From Siphonodentalium dalli (lineage: Eukaryota > Mollusca > Scaphopoda > Gadilida > Siphonodentaliidae), in contig CP136062.1 of NCBI GenBank assembly GCA_032622095.1, positions 56,525,849 through 56,589,848 on the forward strand: 64,000 nt of DNA, read 5' to 3'. Both the position numbers and the translations under genes were made by a program. Every line of letters begins with the position of its first letter. Position 1 is the first letter of the stretch. Positions 52,501 through 54,723 of the stretch are shown here, in pieces. The notes under the pieces were generated by a model. That model was not told the DNA's origin, searched no databases, and worked only from the letters and a program-made list of their open reading frames with translations.

Positions 52501-54723
52501 TGGAATTTATATAAAATCTTACATACCAAACTGCCTGAGTATGAATATTTCATCATTGGCCGTTATAACTGTCCGCATATCAACAGCAACTTCTTGTTGT
52601 TCTGTTAGTGCTCTCCTTAAAAAAAAGATAAAGAGAAAGGCGTAGCCGGATCACAAAACGAAAAATGACAGTCTCACATGAAGAACATGACATATATGCA
52701 TCAGGGTATCAGACATTTCCCACCCAGGCATTTCCCCACCCGGACATTTCCAGCCCTGGCCATTATCCACCCCAGACATTTCCCACCCAGGACATTTCCA
52801 CCACCAAGACATTTCCCCACCGAACATTTCCCAACATACATTTCCCTCCCCGGTATTACCCCACACAGACATTTCCACCAGGACATTTCCCCACCCAGAC
52901 ATTTCCCCACCCGGACATTTCCCCACTTGACATTTCTCCACCAGGACATTCCCTCCATGGATACGCACCCGGACATTTCCCCACTGGACATTTCTCCACC
53001 AGGACAATGAGGCCATTACCCTCCTTGGATACCCCACCTGGACATTTCCCCACCAAGACATTTCCTCACCAAGACATTGCCCTCCCTGGACATTTCCACA
53101 CCCCAAAATTTCCACAACTGGACATTTCCCTCCCAGACATTTCTCCACCTGTACATTTCCATTAATTATGTGTTTCCGAAAACATCAAAGTGTATTTTAA
53201 ATGAAGCCAATTCCAGCTATGTCAAGTCATTTGACAAACATGCAATCATCTATCACATAGGTATGTCCATAGTGTCGCACTATCGGGCGATAAAGGATAA
53301 CTATCACGATTGGCAATTGCTAATTTACTATCTTGCTGCCCATCACCCAGTCTCTTTAACCCTTTCAGCTCTTAGAGCTCTTTCCATTAATGTATCACAT
53401 TATTATAATCAATAAATTTGAAAAAATGATCAAGGAAATATGGGTTGATACAAAAATCGGACTTGGCACTGTCAGGGTTAAAAAGATGAGGATAATACTA
53501 ACGGATGTACGTCTCCTGAAGTGTCCACTAAATTTCATTTCTACAACAACATGGCATTCCCAACATGACATAATAAACTATTTCCAAATATGGAGTGCAT
53601 TCCTGGCGTTTTAAATGTCTCTGAGAATCGTAGTATTCAGAAATAGTTACAAATATAACAAGATGCGAAAGAATAATCAGTCACGAATATCATTGACTAA
53701 TAAAAACTCGAAGATGATGTGTCCTATATTGAAATGATGTGTCCTATATTGCGATGATGTGTCCTATATTGCGATGATGAGTCCTATATTGCGATGATGT
53801 GTCCTATATTGCGATGATGTGTCCTATATTGAGATGATGTGTCCTATATTGCGATGAAGATGATGTGTCCTATATTGCGATGAAGATGATGTGTCCTATA
53901 TTGAAGATGATGTGTCCTATATTGAGATGAGTAAAATGACTTATGGATATTTTGCCTGTATTCAGTTTTCCAACAATAGTTGAGTTTGAGAATGCGTGGG
54001 AAATGATCCATTATGGCATAACCCAATGAAATCATGCACGTGCTTCACCACTCTCCAGAGACGTAAAGCCATATTTCCAACTAAATCCTGAAAAGTTACC
54101 CATAATTCTGCTGTGGTTAACCCTTTACCCAACAAAATGGCCAAAAACGCCCAAATAAAGCTTCAACAGCCTAAAATATCTTCGGTCTGTCTCAATAACA
54201 CCATACAAATATGGATATCATTGGAACCGGTTCATTGACCACATTGTGATGGTTACAGTTATGCCCTGTACCAATGCATTCTCTTATATATGCGAGTCGA
54301 CCATAGGTCGCCTCGCAAATATAAGAGAATGCATTGGCCTAAAAAAAATGTTTTTAAACACTTTTTACCATTTTTTCTTACAACAATTTTATAATTTTTT
54401 CTTACATTTTTATCATTTTTAATATGTTAAGCCAATGCATATATAAGAGAATGCATTGGCACTGCCACAGGGCCATTCTGTTGGGTAAAGGGTTAAAGAG
54501 TCGATTAATTAGGGCATTACTCAACTTCTTACCTATCTTTGGAGCAGACGGCAAACATAGCTGGCAATGCTGGAAGCTGATTCTTCAACAACATTCTTAT
54601 TTCTCTTGCATTCATGAATGGCATCTTTGGTTCCTCTACAACCACAACTCCCAAACTGAGGAAATGTGTTGCCAACTCATTATGAATGAGGTTAACACTC
54701 AACACTCGATTTCTGCTACTCAT
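1399..54723 (-). CDS. Tandem TIR-domain protein, 12 exons in view, 3' end missing
   Basis: Twelve minus-strand exons (54533-54723, 52527-52615, 49638-49753, 47505-47704, 45038-45233, 41890-42015, 25466-25601, 21890-22062, 20352-20480, 9037-9096, 2450-2584, 1399-1500) join with compatible phases at every junction and give 551 codons with no stop. Residues 1-199 match no family I recognise. Residues about 233-388 are a TIR domain: strand A 'KQILVSYCRAES', a 'SGFDWQ' loop, and 'YGETQWTNRE', whose final E306 aligns with catalytic Glu642 of SARM1. Residues 438 onward form a second TIR-like domain in which that position is Q517. Inference: an innate-immune or NAD-consuming TIR protein, probably cytosolic, since I see no signal peptide or membrane segment. 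It is not SARM1 itself, as no ARM or SAM repeats are in view. The first ATG directly follows an acceptor, so the true start could be here (after a non-coding exon) or further upstream. The 3' end lies left of base 1399. The two longest introns hold a LINE and a giant foldback element. Confidence 0.82.
1557..1672. mobile_element. Left half of the Tc1-like palindromic MITE
   Basis: It starts 'agtaatgccctaaataatcg' and runs through the stem sequence of the family described at 41483-41696 to the central 'gagagcttt'. The right arm is absent. Confidence 0.8.
1755..1920. mobile_element. Palindromic MITE-like element, about 166 bp
   Basis: The left part 'tgttatcgctgca...gatctgggc' and the right part 'gcccagatc...tgtggcgataaca' are inverted copies with mismatches. 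The inner arms also pair ('acgtctcgttgaa' against 'ttcaactcgacgt'). No target duplication was identified. Confidence 0.6.
2228..2433. repeat. Hairpin related to the 'ttatatatgcgag' family
   Basis: Two hairpin pieces built on 'gcattctcttatatatgcga' lie between 'catgacaggagcttcc' and an inverted 'tctgtcatgaa...aagggttaa'. The same ends bound the 2-kb element at 17570-19618. It lies 16 bp downstream of the exon K donor. Confidence 0.6.
2450..2584 (-). CDS. TIR gene exon K (residues 473-517, TIR 2)
   Basis: The acceptor is 'tagtgtttagtcag' and the donor 'gtttgtac'; 135 nt, phase 0 on both sides. It encodes FEMNGDDDSRDVKEKQLFQE, then KADEASVILAVISTSFSKST and TCKQQ. The BB-loop region is about six residues longer than in TIR 1 and strongly acidic. 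The catalytic Glu position is Q517 and the conserved Trp position is T513. Confidence 0.78.
2716..2966. repeat. SINE-like dispersed repeat ('aagggtcataactc' family)
   Basis: It begins 'agagcatcgctaggg' and contains 'gggtcataactcttgtgaca', 'gaacttgacctgtatttt'-type text and 'agttatcatccggaaacg'. It ends with 'cataatatgtccc'-like text. The same repeat recurs at 25615-26143 (split by a hAT-like element) and, as arrays, at 17870-19440. The copy here is an empty-site reference for the insertion at 25689-25942. Confidence 0.65.
3134..3224. repeat. 'gaatgaggtccccagag' hairpin, copy 1
   Basis: An imperfect palindrome of about 91 bp. The arms are 'cagaatgaggtcaccagagg' and the inverse ending 'gaacctcattctg'. 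Flanked by 'agatgaggcctaat' and 'caaatgacagacacgct', the standard flanks of this family. Confidence 0.85.
3660..4075. mobile_element. Long composite hairpin element (two hairpins and spacer)
   Basis: Hairpins at 3672-3762 and 3967-4057 enclose about 200 bp of unique spacer ('cttctgggaagtatc...actggggaacttcaatctga'). Outer flanks are inverted ('gtgtctgtcatttgcag' and 'ctgcaaatgacagacac'). The intact homologue at 45333-45777 has a candidate 8-bp duplication, so this is a copy with eroded ends. Confidence 0.8.
4518..4620. repeat. Hairpin with 'agtgcccagtggggtgg' arms
   Basis: The arms 'gggtctagtgcccagtgggg' (from 4528) and the inverse at 4586-4608 pair almost perfectly around a loop of about 35 nt. 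Only one copy is seen here. Confidence 0.75.
4690..5060. repeat. Dispersed repeat, left copy of a 360-bp direct repeat
   Basis: Collinear with 16200-16562 at roughly 80-85 percent by eye. Shared blocks include 'tgtaaatatttacatctcga', 'atttggattaatattcata' and 'gtgtttcacatcactttaa'. No coding capacity. Confidence 0.75.
5290..6230. repeat. Array of 'gagttatggccctgg' SINE-like units
   Basis: About four degenerate units of 150-170 bp, each containing 'gagttatggccctgg', 'tttgacccagtgacc', 'tgaacaaatctgaa' and 'caccaaatatgaacc'. The units end in GGAC/GACG-rich microsatellite (about 5747-5790 and 6190-6220). A second array of the family lies at 8330-8880. Confidence 0.75.
6384..7300. repeat. Cluster of four 'gaatgaggtcccc' hairpins
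   Basis: Hairpins of about 90 bp lie at 6384-6474, 6674-6764, 6926-7006 (degenerate) and 7210-7300. Between them is the spacer sequence of the long composite element. A run of 22 C lies at 6803-6824. Confidence 0.8.
7705..7794. repeat. 'gaatgaggtcccc' hairpin, degenerate copy
   Basis: The left arm is diverged ('cagaataaggtaatt'). The right arm 'aaattcaccatctggggact' is well kept and is followed by 'tctgcaaatgtcagacacac'. Confidence 0.7.
8330..8880. repeat. Second array of 'gagttatggccctgg' units with GGAC tail
   Basis: About three units like those at 5290-6230, followed by a GGAC/GACG microsatellite (8780-8845) and the end sequence 'gagtgatgactatagctcca' plus 'caggtgagct'. The same end recurs at 9455-9512. 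It lies just downstream of exon J on the gene's strand. Confidence 0.7.
9037..9096 (-). CDS. TIR gene exon J (residues 453-472, TIR 2)
   Basis: The acceptor is 'gaattatttttag' and the donor 'gtgagcacg'; 60 nt, phase 0 on both sides. It encodes GGNLRQWLQKHDYEVWLTNE, which aligns residue for residue with helix A and strand B of TIR 1 ('LTGALSKLGYSVYLDVH'). A second donor 'gtgagttg' lies 58 bases downstream but leads to an immediate stop when joined to exon K. The intron before this exon carries the 6.26-kb foldback. Confidence 0.72.
10590..11356 (-). pseudogene. Decayed coding sequence in left foldback arm, possibly FEN/XPG-like
   Basis: Minus-strand frames read 'NALVGFHSFTLFTGNNYLSL', then after a frameshift 'NTCWKLLERPSRYIEVMAYL', then past one stop 'VVDLSALPPLEKSLILHSKR' and 'ANMIAKQWRLATIAKSTTPG'. 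Pieces two and three share one frame, so the damage is light. From memory, 'GFHxFTGxDY...FxKxKxxCWK' followed by 'LPP...LxxHxxRAN' is characteristic of uncharacterised mollusc and cnidarian proteins with a FEN/XPG-type helix-hairpin motif. I cannot confirm this. The right arm carries the same sequence. Confidence 0.55.
11890..13465. repeat. Degenerate tandem array, unit about 45-50 bp, in the foldback loop
   Basis: Variants of 'gggagtgactgtatggtcat' followed by 'gggtgaggtgaatatgtata' repeat about 30 times with considerable divergence. Because the unit is poor in stops, both strands show long frames with repetitive translation (HDH..., YTRS...), which are not genes. Confidence 0.85.
13650..14115 (+). 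pseudogene. Same decayed coding sequence in right foldback arm
   Basis: Plus-strand translation gives 'MEVMAYLGTNWVFDSDTFTT', then 'ANMIAKQWRLATVAKSTTPG', 'VAIHGWTADRQPELFEPFFP' and PDVAQKF. A stop replaces the Arg codon before ANMIAKQ, and frameshifts lie upstream. It is the inverted copy of the left-arm pseudogene, with independent lesions. Confidence 0.55.
14805..15710. mobile_element. 906-bp insertion in the right foldback arm, candidate 8-bp duplication
   Basis: The left arm continues uninterrupted across this position. In the right arm AATAAATA occurs at 14797-14804 and again at 15711-15718. The insert starts with a 150-bp hairpin (14810-14959, arms 'taatcaattggtttcgatga') and otherwise shows no recognisable coding sequence. 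Its ends are not inverted repeats of each other, so the class is unclear. AATAAATA is low-complexity, so the duplication is less certain than others here. Confidence 0.6.
15951..16200. repeat. 68-bp tandem repeat, about four copies
   Basis: The unit 'gggataactactcatcaatg' plus 'atgctttagtatagaaaggg' plus 'ttaaacttattatctgaaca' repeats at about 68 bp. Part of another unit lies on the far side of the foldback (9660-9692), so the giant element jumped into a pre-existing array. Confidence 0.85.
16200..16562. repeat. Dispersed repeat, right copy of the 360-bp direct repeat
   Basis: Collinear with 4690-5060 in the same orientation. No open frame. Confidence 0.75.
17570..19618. mobile_element. 2.05-kb TTAA-bounded (piggyBac-like) element with internal SINE-like array
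   Basis: TTAA precedes CCCTTTCATGACGGGAGC at 17570, and the inverse (gctcccatcatgaaaggg) ends at 19618 followed by TTAA. The sub-terminal hairpin 'gcattctcttatatatgcg' is split between the two ends. The interior is an array of 'aggggcataactctgg...gaacttgacctgt' units of 150-250 bp. TTAA duplication with CCC...GGG ends is the piggyBac hallmark; no transposase is present. Confidence 0.7.
18551..18663. repeat. GGAC/GGAA microsatellite
   Basis: About 110 bp of ggac and ggaa tetranucleotides. It reads as an Arg-Thr-Asp-Gly repeat on one strand and Arg-Pro-Ser-Phe on the other; these frames are artefacts. Confidence 0.95.
20181..20271. repeat. 'gaatgaggtcccc' hairpin, copy with flanks
   Basis: The standard palindrome of the family, followed by 'caaatgacagacacac'. 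A lone right arm lies at 19957-19982. It sits about 80 bp from the exon I donor on the 3' side. Confidence 0.85.
20352..20480 (-). CDS. TIR gene exon I (residues 410-452, start of TIR 2)
   Basis: The acceptor is 'ttttctttgcatag' and the donor 'gtaagtctg'; 129 nt, phase 0 on both sides. It encodes KTVVRSYALKIDEDILEQSC followed by AVPEDREGKPLILVCLHPDQ. From K438 the sequence aligns without gaps to strand A of TIR 1, although the SYxR motif is lost. Confidence 0.75.
21399..21774. mobile_element. 376-bp hAT-like MITE with perfect 8-bp duplication
   Basis: ATAGCCAC occurs immediately left (21391-21398) and right (21775-21782). The ends are TAGGCCTGCAACGAT and the inverse ATCGTTGCAGCCTTA. Inside, 'acgatatgata/atcgcgatac' motifs make further inverted pairs. 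An 8-bp duplication indicates the hAT superfamily. It has no coding capacity. Confidence 0.85.
21890..22062 (-). CDS. TIR gene exon H (residues 352-409, end of TIR 1 and linker)
   Basis: The acceptor is 'tttactatttttcag'. The chosen donor, 'gtgttt' after AATAAAAGG, is the weakest in the gene. It is the one that restores phase 0 to exon I. The peptide includes 'WDEKYINYVANAIDERMKAL', a good match to the last helix of a TIR domain, then a charged linker (RRRDEPNESNLS). If this donor is not used, the frame runs on to a TGA about 24 bases later inside a dispersed repeat, giving a single-TIR isoform. Confidence 0.7.
22118..22469. mobile_element. Long composite hairpin element, eroded copy
   Basis: Hairpin 22146-22235, spacer with 'gatcaggaaatggtgatgtg', then a collapsed second hairpin (22411-22442). 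The outer ends are inverted ('gcctgaaaatat' and 'atattttcaagcc'). It lies about 55 bp upstream of the exon H acceptor. Confidence 0.7.
22925..23064. mobile_element. TTAA palindrome, right arm truncated
   Basis: TTAA then 'acctttcagtgccaagtccg', continuing to the 'aaagagctcttagagctctt' centre; the right arm stops after 'gtatcacattatta'. Compare the intact copy at 48477-48683. Confidence 0.75.
23065..24960. repeat. Degenerate tandem array, about 145-bp unit (290-bp dimer)
   Basis: Blocks such as 'ccaccaaattgatacacatt', 'gaggaatctaattgtgtg' and 'ggtttaaatatgtcaaaagt' recur every 137-155 bp. Alternate units carry 'gtcaaaagtggcgcc' and 'gacgccaaattggtgcc', suggesting a dimeric unit. The start is rich in 'tctgtctgtct'. 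Confidence 0.75.
25466..25601 (-). CDS. TIR gene exon G (residues 307-352, TIR 1 strand D/E)
   Basis: The acceptor is 'aatatgtctgcag' and the donor 'gtaaccagtc'. The 136 nt enter in phase 0 and leave in phase 1. It encodes VKLADVLGKSILPISFLDEW, then PPKCLAIQFATTQYICWKTK, which corresponds to the TIR box-3 side ('LPI...WP...FATTQYICW'). The preceding intron is 16.3 kb and holds the LINE. Confidence 0.88.
25689..25942. mobile_element. 254-bp hAT-like MITE made of two hairpins
   Basis: The ends are CAAGCCTTGAAATAGTGTGT and its inverse. Two complete hairpins (25719-25809 and 25822-25912) sit back to back. The flanks CTAGTGAA and CCAGTGAA are an 8-bp duplication with one mismatch, and the related repeat at 2716-2966 shows the uninterrupted site. 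Confidence 0.82.
26150..26395. repeat. Foldback repeat 'gtcacccgctcgagaa', copy left of the LINE
   Basis: The arms 'gtcacccgctcgagaatgga' and the inverse ending 'cgagcgggtgacaaatctca' surround a small loop. It is related to the hairpin that terminates LINE ORF2 at 31771-31910, which lies in the opposite orientation. The open frame across it is short and not recognised. Confidence 0.7.
26719..26930. mobile_element. Tc1-like palindromic MITE, full copy
   Basis: TA flanks on both sides of CAGTAATG...CATTAATG. It is a near-perfect 210-bp inverted repeat meeting at 'gaaagctctcctcgagagct'. Confidence 0.88.
27433..29151 (+). CDS. LINE ORF1, gag-like RNA-binding protein with three zinc knuckles
   Basis: A 572-codon intact ORF. 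Residues about 27-66 look like a coiled coil. Residues about 77-135 are a Lys/Thr/Pro-rich low-complexity tract of 'KPKTSDK' heptads (21-bp repeats). Three CCHC knuckles lie at 432-445 (CYKCQKFNHTAEFC), 452-464 (CKNCAGNHKHQDC) and 471-485 (CANCDNDHHSAYKGC). Their spacings, CX2CX4HX4C, CX2CX3HX4C and CX2CX3HX6C, are those of jockey/I-type ORF1 proteins. The known family role is binding element RNA and forming ribonucleoprotein particles. It overlaps ORF2 by 92 bases in the +1 frame. The strand is rich in A and C, unlike the surrounding DNA. The 5' UTR probably begins between 27250 and 27400, but no duplication was identified. Confidence 0.9.
   Translation: MEQLTKNALSESQCPSQGAGFDVVAFLKSENADLKKRIDNLNGEIVENRHTINNLSENIRNLNITMTNKKEKKKDTTPKPSTTEKPKTNDKPKTSDKPKTSDKQKPSDKPKTTDKHTTSDKQKTTEKATTSDMPQTPKHAETPKTTKNPTTGESTSTSSQNTTTATTKPAEIKDIHMTNETDIQTSTDQDISDSDFAMFYTRNKKRQRQAHDMPEMISPLNTPHKKRKEDAAEIDNLPSKQPNNPASHNSHHTTQTTKPANHNNQKRRDTLIAENMTEEMKQSPYFLQGAITTKYPIRISTTKAGTILIYPQNEETKHYLLTKAKELPIFKQTNTTFRLTHGSNRSHQVTHRAVISGVPPTITEDEIQRDIGSKFQIHRFKSAHTDQPTWKVKVTCPDNESKQQLMKGVRLGSNINRYKVTEFREHPHVTQCYKCQKFNHTAEFCKNNSIVCKNCAGNHKHQDCTANIRRCANCDNDHHSAYKGCRIYKQEVTTKETKKLTYAAATSKPAEITDTLKLAAVLTASIVKVLTEPDKNKQDTNRSVSQHVSEAVNTFYRTQLSAEAIQQFTFRR
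29060..31849 (+). CDS. LINE ORF2, endonuclease and reverse transcriptase, C-terminus replaced
   Basis: A 929-codon frame. The first ATG is at 29060 inside ORF1; the next, at 29195, starts just before the endonuclease domain ('LLHININGL', 'INETKLDD', 'SDHLPLHI') and is the likelier start of the mature region. Reverse transcriptase motifs are complete: 'NYRPISLLQCTGKLFERI', 'FLDVEKAFDSVWH' (from residue 655), 'GTPQGSVLSPLLF' and 'FADDLGLW' (from residue 745). No RNase H follows. After 'VQNLALRIALRQP' the frame enters a foldback repeat (from about 31771) and stops, so the thumb end and 3' UTR are missing. It is jockey-like. It cannot be fully functional in this form unless the family tolerates the truncation. 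It lies in the intron between TIR exons F and G, antisense to the gene. Confidence 0.9.
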   Translation: MSANTSAKPLTPFTEPNSARKPYSNSHSDAKTTLTPKQDSTVTPTMADTTHSKNNRKSPDCLLHLLHININGLTHKRQILQEYITDHQPDIIAINETKLDDNSRITFTNYKIARRDRNSQGGGVALLIHKDLKHAMLNTEDIDEETLAVEITIRGIKTAIVATYNPPSTELNRSSFNCFTSTHRQCIFIGDYNAKHTIYGCNLTNTNGYRMFDIIEDLDLIILNHEDEPTHCHAPTNTWDILDLAIATPSITTKGFQCQVGDDISSDHLPLHIKISNASVDRHQKTMRRNLKKANWDLFRQHITDNIDTPSITTTTNIDTTCQQLTKTIDSALDLACPKQQVNTTAWRVSPETLNMIRLKRKLRRLQQKNPGDPHYKHLYNSMNKQVKAAVKKEKSESWQRATTELGNMKMNKNFWKTFKTLTGTGITNNKTEKPLKKSDGNLTSGDNEKAETFAENLKMIHNTHQGTAYDDNFKTTVENHIKDNPDLFQPLNNTDSDPDEVFPIASPITHEEIISNLKKGKNNSAPGNDSITYTILRQAPPAFFARLLLLFNACLTIGYFPTAWKTAVGVMIPKPDKDRSIPSNYRPISLLQCTGKLFERIISSRLRDHLDSSNFFNPWQRGYRQGKEGIEHIIRIAEDVRLSLGKNWTTAAVFLDVEKAFDSVWHDGLRYKISHLNLARKYTRLISSFLQDRQLSVRINNETSNPVHLRTGTPQGSVLSPLLFLIYANDLPIDKRNNVEISQFADDLGLWTTHTNPRILQKRLQKTLDDLSTWCSKWRIKLNAKKTQLIIFHRRKTTQSINIKIDNETIQPSNQAILLGITLDQQMTFIPHINKIADKARKRTNLLRCLLGTDWGTNSQTLINLYQIYVRPVMEYGAAVLTAAPKTYIEKLQKVQNLALRIALRQPLENGMSPSELRSSGDIPFSSG
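31771..31910. repeat. Foldback repeat fused to the end of LINE ORF2
   Basis: The arms 'agagaacggaatgtctccc' and 'gggagacattccgttctcg' make a near-perfect hairpin, followed by 'agcgggtgacaaatctcaat'. It supplies the last 18 or so residues and the stop of ORF2. Inverted relative to 26150-26395. Confidence 0.8.
31911..33007. other. Intron sequence without a supported feature
   Basis: AT-rich, with homopolymer T and A runs (32610-32695). No exon, repeat copy or RNA gene recognised. Confidence 0.5.
33008..33946. mobile_element. 939-bp element with TGTCCCCCGAC ends and internal 192-bp array
   Basis: The ends are TGTCCCCCGAC and the inverse GTCGGGGGACA. A 'cgtccgtgcgtccgtg' tract is followed by four copies of a unit of about 192 bp (starting near 33091, 33283, 33476 and 33667; begins 'gagattgggtaccttcatgg') and then a decayed end. 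Unit length is near a multiple of three, so open frames span units; the translation 'EIGYLHGVINSSYSFK' is repetitive and matches nothing I know. Confidence 0.75.
33947..35871. other. Intron sequence, only minor hairpins
   Basis: A short hairpin 'ataaaaaggcc...ggccctttttat' at about 34160-34190 and a 'gattcgattcga' stretch (34320-34375) resembling the end of a decayed transposon. Nothing else is supported. Confidence 0.5.
35872..36328. mobile_element. 457-bp foldback element with CAGCCCTGGGAATTA ends
   Basis: The ends are CAGCCCTGGGAATTA and the inverse TAATTCCCAGGGCTG. CTACTT lies directly on both sides (35866-35871 and 36329-36334). 'cctaggcaat' and 'ttgcctagg' recur in the sub-terminal regions as further inverted pairs. 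The CAG end suggests hAT, but the visible duplication is 6 rather than 8 bp. Confidence 0.75.
36700..39620. repeat. Five diverged copies of a long repeat (0.4-0.9 kb spacing)
   Basis: Blocks around 36722, 37310, 38215, 38956 and 39387 share 'acacacatgcggttttgtat', 'ataccaagcg', 'catatgcttgcgacatac' and 'tccgttagtgg'. Downstream text such as 'tcttaatttcacattgc' and 'gttgggatacgtcgatattc' also recurs. Copies are degenerate and of uneven length. A small 'ttctctta...taagagaatgca' hairpin (37775-37850) interrupts copy 2. No coding sequence was recognised. Confidence 0.65.
40391..41335. repeat. SINE-like array, about 160-bp unit
   Basis: Four to five units contain 'gaatggaaaatccggaaaaa', 'atgccctcatagtagtgaa' and 'caactggtggtggagatatc'. 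The array ends with a hairpin 'cccccattctc...gagagtggggg'. A single diverged unit recurs at 49850-50040. Confidence 0.7.
41483..41696. mobile_element. Tc1-like palindromic MITE, full copy (family reference)
   Basis: About 214 bp. CAGTAATGCCCTAAATAATC leads into arms that pair over nearly the whole length, meeting at 'gaaagctctcactgagagct'. The CAGT end and, in sister copies, TA flanks are typical of Tc1/mariner MITEs. No coding capacity. Confidence 0.88.
41890..42015 (-). CDS. TIR gene exon F (residues 265-306, TIR 1 active-site region)
   Basis: The acceptor is 'cattcacattttcag' and the donor 'gtaggttcc'; 126 nt, phase 0 on both sides. It encodes DVHEIKSGFDWQDSL, NYAVSNCEVFIPLVTPRYGE and TQWTNRE. 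F273 lies where SARM1 has Phe603, W302 matches the conserved Trp, and E306, the last codon of the exon, aligns with catalytic Glu642 of SARM1 and the plant-TIR catalytic Glu. Confidence 0.88.
42275..42487. mobile_element. Tc1-like palindromic MITE, full copy
   Basis: TA on each side; ends CACTAATGCCC and GGGCATTACTG. The arms pair as in the copy at 41483-41696, from which it differs at only a handful of bases. Confidence 0.88.
42490..45020. other. Intron E-F remainder, no supported feature
   Basis: I see no recognisable repeat, exon or RNA gene. Several short open frames on both strands lack splice context or family resemblance. Confidence 0.5.
45038..45233 (-). CDS. TIR gene exon E (residues 199-264, start of TIR 1)
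   Basis: The acceptor is 'tttttgtcttacag' and the donor 'gtatgttttt'. The 196 nt enter in phase 2 and leave in phase 0. Residues 200-232 are a Ser/Asp-rich linker. From K233, 'KQILVSYCRAESAQHALNLT' followed by GALSKLGYSVYL gives TIR strand A, helix A and strand B, the first half of a standard TIR domain. Confidence 0.85.
45333..45777. mobile_element. 445-bp hAT-like composite MITE, intact
   Basis: The ends are CAAGCCTGAGTTTAGTGTG and CACACTAAACTCAGGCTTA. ATATCAAC and ATATCCAC flank it (8 bp, one mismatch). Two hairpins (about 45365-45455 and 45657-45746) enclose the 200-bp spacer. It is the best-preserved long form of the family and lies about 100 bp upstream of the exon E acceptor. Confidence 0.82.
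45805..46040. mobile_element. Short composite MITE (two hairpins), left end lost
   Basis: Two back-to-back hairpins as in 25689-25942. The right end 'ctatttcaaggcttg' is complete; the left end begins only at 'gtgtctgtcatttgcag'. Confidence 0.8.
46855..47004. mobile_element. Tc1-like MITE with symmetric central deletion
   Basis: About 150 bp. The outer arms are as in the full copy, but the central 60 or so bases are missing equally from both arms, leaving a perfect fold at 'cggaaatatggccgac'. Confidence 0.85.
47505..47704 (-). CDS. TIR gene exon D (residues 133-199)
   Basis: The acceptor is 'ttgttttttacag' and the donor 'gtatgtcc'. The 200 nt enter in phase 0 and leave in phase 2. It begins FCWPFDFEFLDSNGWTV, then an acidic stretch 'TQDDEDDL', then a Ser/Arg/Lys-rich end (RRRSIGSVDL, SSGPKSKKPR) that looks like a flexible linker before the first TIR. 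Nine bases after the donor begins a TTAACCCTTT-like repeat that also follows the donors of exons F and G. Confidence 0.78.
48202..48337. mobile_element. Tc1-like MITE, right arm plus centre
   Basis: Starts inside the left arm ('cttgttgccattcatcgg') next to a direct repeat 'aaatgcacttgtgtgcatgc', then runs through to the end 'cattactg' and TA. Confidence 0.8.
48477..48683. mobile_element. 207-bp TTAA palindrome (piggyBac-like MITE)
   Basis: TTAA flanks both ends. CCCTTTCAATGCCAAGTCCG and the inverse form arms that pair over nearly the full length, meeting at 'aaagagctctgagaactctt'. Sister copies: 22925-23064 and 53360-53477. Confidence 0.85.
49404..49592. mobile_element. Tc1-like MITE with central deletion in the right arm
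   Basis: TA flanks; CAGTAATGCCC...GGGCATTACTG. The right arm lacks the 'tttccgatgaatggcaacaa' stretch next to the centre. Confidence 0.85.
49638..49753 (-). CDS. TIR gene exon C (residues 94-132)
   Basis: The acceptor is 'ttttcattacag' and the donor 'gtatcagg'. The 116 nt enter in phase 1 and leave in phase 0. The peptide includes 'LRCGIGIRNGEKTSNSGFIF' followed by IDYNCVLASLRVQIKQK. No family is recognised. Confidence 0.75.
50526..50990. mobile_element. 465-bp element with outer and inner palindromes
   Basis: The outer arms 'tgtgacctgccatatcaaaa' and their inverse are about 45 bp long. Just inside each lies the hairpin 'gcattctcttatatatgcga', in full on both sides. The core is AT-rich with a further 'gagcccca...tggggctcc' pair. 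Confidence 0.8.
51270..51506. mobile_element. 237-bp TTAA element (piggyBac-like MITE)
   Basis: TTAA on both sides; ends CCCTTTGAGTGCCAGG and CCTGGCACTCAAAGGG are exact inverses. It contains the 'ttatatatgcgag' hairpin and a 'ggccgatgatatcggcc' palindrome. Confidence 0.87.
51832..52082. mobile_element. Short composite hAT-like MITE, full copy
   Basis: CAAGCCTTGAAATAG...TATTTCAAGGCTTG ends and two back-to-back hairpins. The flanks 'aatggtaa' and 'aattctaa' agree at six of eight bases. A fragment of another copy follows at 52091-52185. Confidence 0.8.
52527..52615 (-). CDS. TIR gene exon B (residues 64-94)
   Basis: The acceptor is 'ttttttttaag' and the donor 'gtatgtaag'. The 89-nt exon takes phase 2 in and gives phase 1 out. 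It encodes RALTEQQEVAVDMRTVITAN and then DEIFILRQF, a helix-like segment followed by a beta-like segment. The exact phase match on both sides is the main evidence. Confidence 0.7.
52705..53162. repeat. 'acatttccccaccc' minisatellite
   Basis: Around 25 units of 15-24 bp, variants of 'ggacatttccccacccgg'. The absence of stops gives long frames on both strands with repetitive peptides (HFPTRTFP, GKCPGGEM); these are not genes. Confidence 0.93.
53360..53477. mobile_element. TTAA palindrome, left arm deleted
   Basis: TTAA flanks. CCCTTTCAG joins directly to the centre 'ctcttagagctctttcc', followed by the full right arm ending 'ggcactgtcaggg'. Confidence 0.82.
53711..53926. repeat. 20-bp minisatellite, about 10 copies
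   Basis: The unit 'gatgatgtgtcctatattgc' is repeated with little variation; some copies have an extra 'gatgaa'. Confidence 0.95.
54060..54521. mobile_element. Tc1-like MITE right arm interrupted by a TTAA element
   Basis: 54066-54120 and 54497-54521 together make the right arm of the MITE at 41483-41696. They are separated at its TTAA by the element at 54121-54492. The MITE end lies about 11 bp from the exon A donor. Confidence 0.85.
54121..54492. mobile_element. 372-bp TTAA element (piggyBac-like MITE), nested
   Basis: CCCTTTACCCAACAAAATGG and its inverse (21 of 22 bases for the terminal 22) with TTAA at 54117-54120 and 54493-54496. Inside are the 'gcattctcttatatatgcga' hairpin and an AT-rich core. 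Confidence 0.9.
54533..54723 (-). CDS. TIR gene exon A (residues 1-64)
   Basis: The acceptor reads 'ttattttcag' and the first codon after it is ATG; the donor is 'gtaagaagt'. The 191 nt are open and end in phase 2. The peptide starts MSSRNRVLSVNLIHN and includes 'LGVVVVEEPKMPF' and 'LPALPAMFAVCSKD', an alternating hydrophobic pattern like an alpha/beta fold. No family is recognised. A Tc1-like palindrome ends about 11 bp before the donor. Confidence 0.75.

Noticed and set aside
52651-53165. Two open frames of about 165 codons on opposite strands
   Set aside because: Both read the 'acatttccccaccc' minisatellite; the repetitive peptides and mirrored frames show an artefact.
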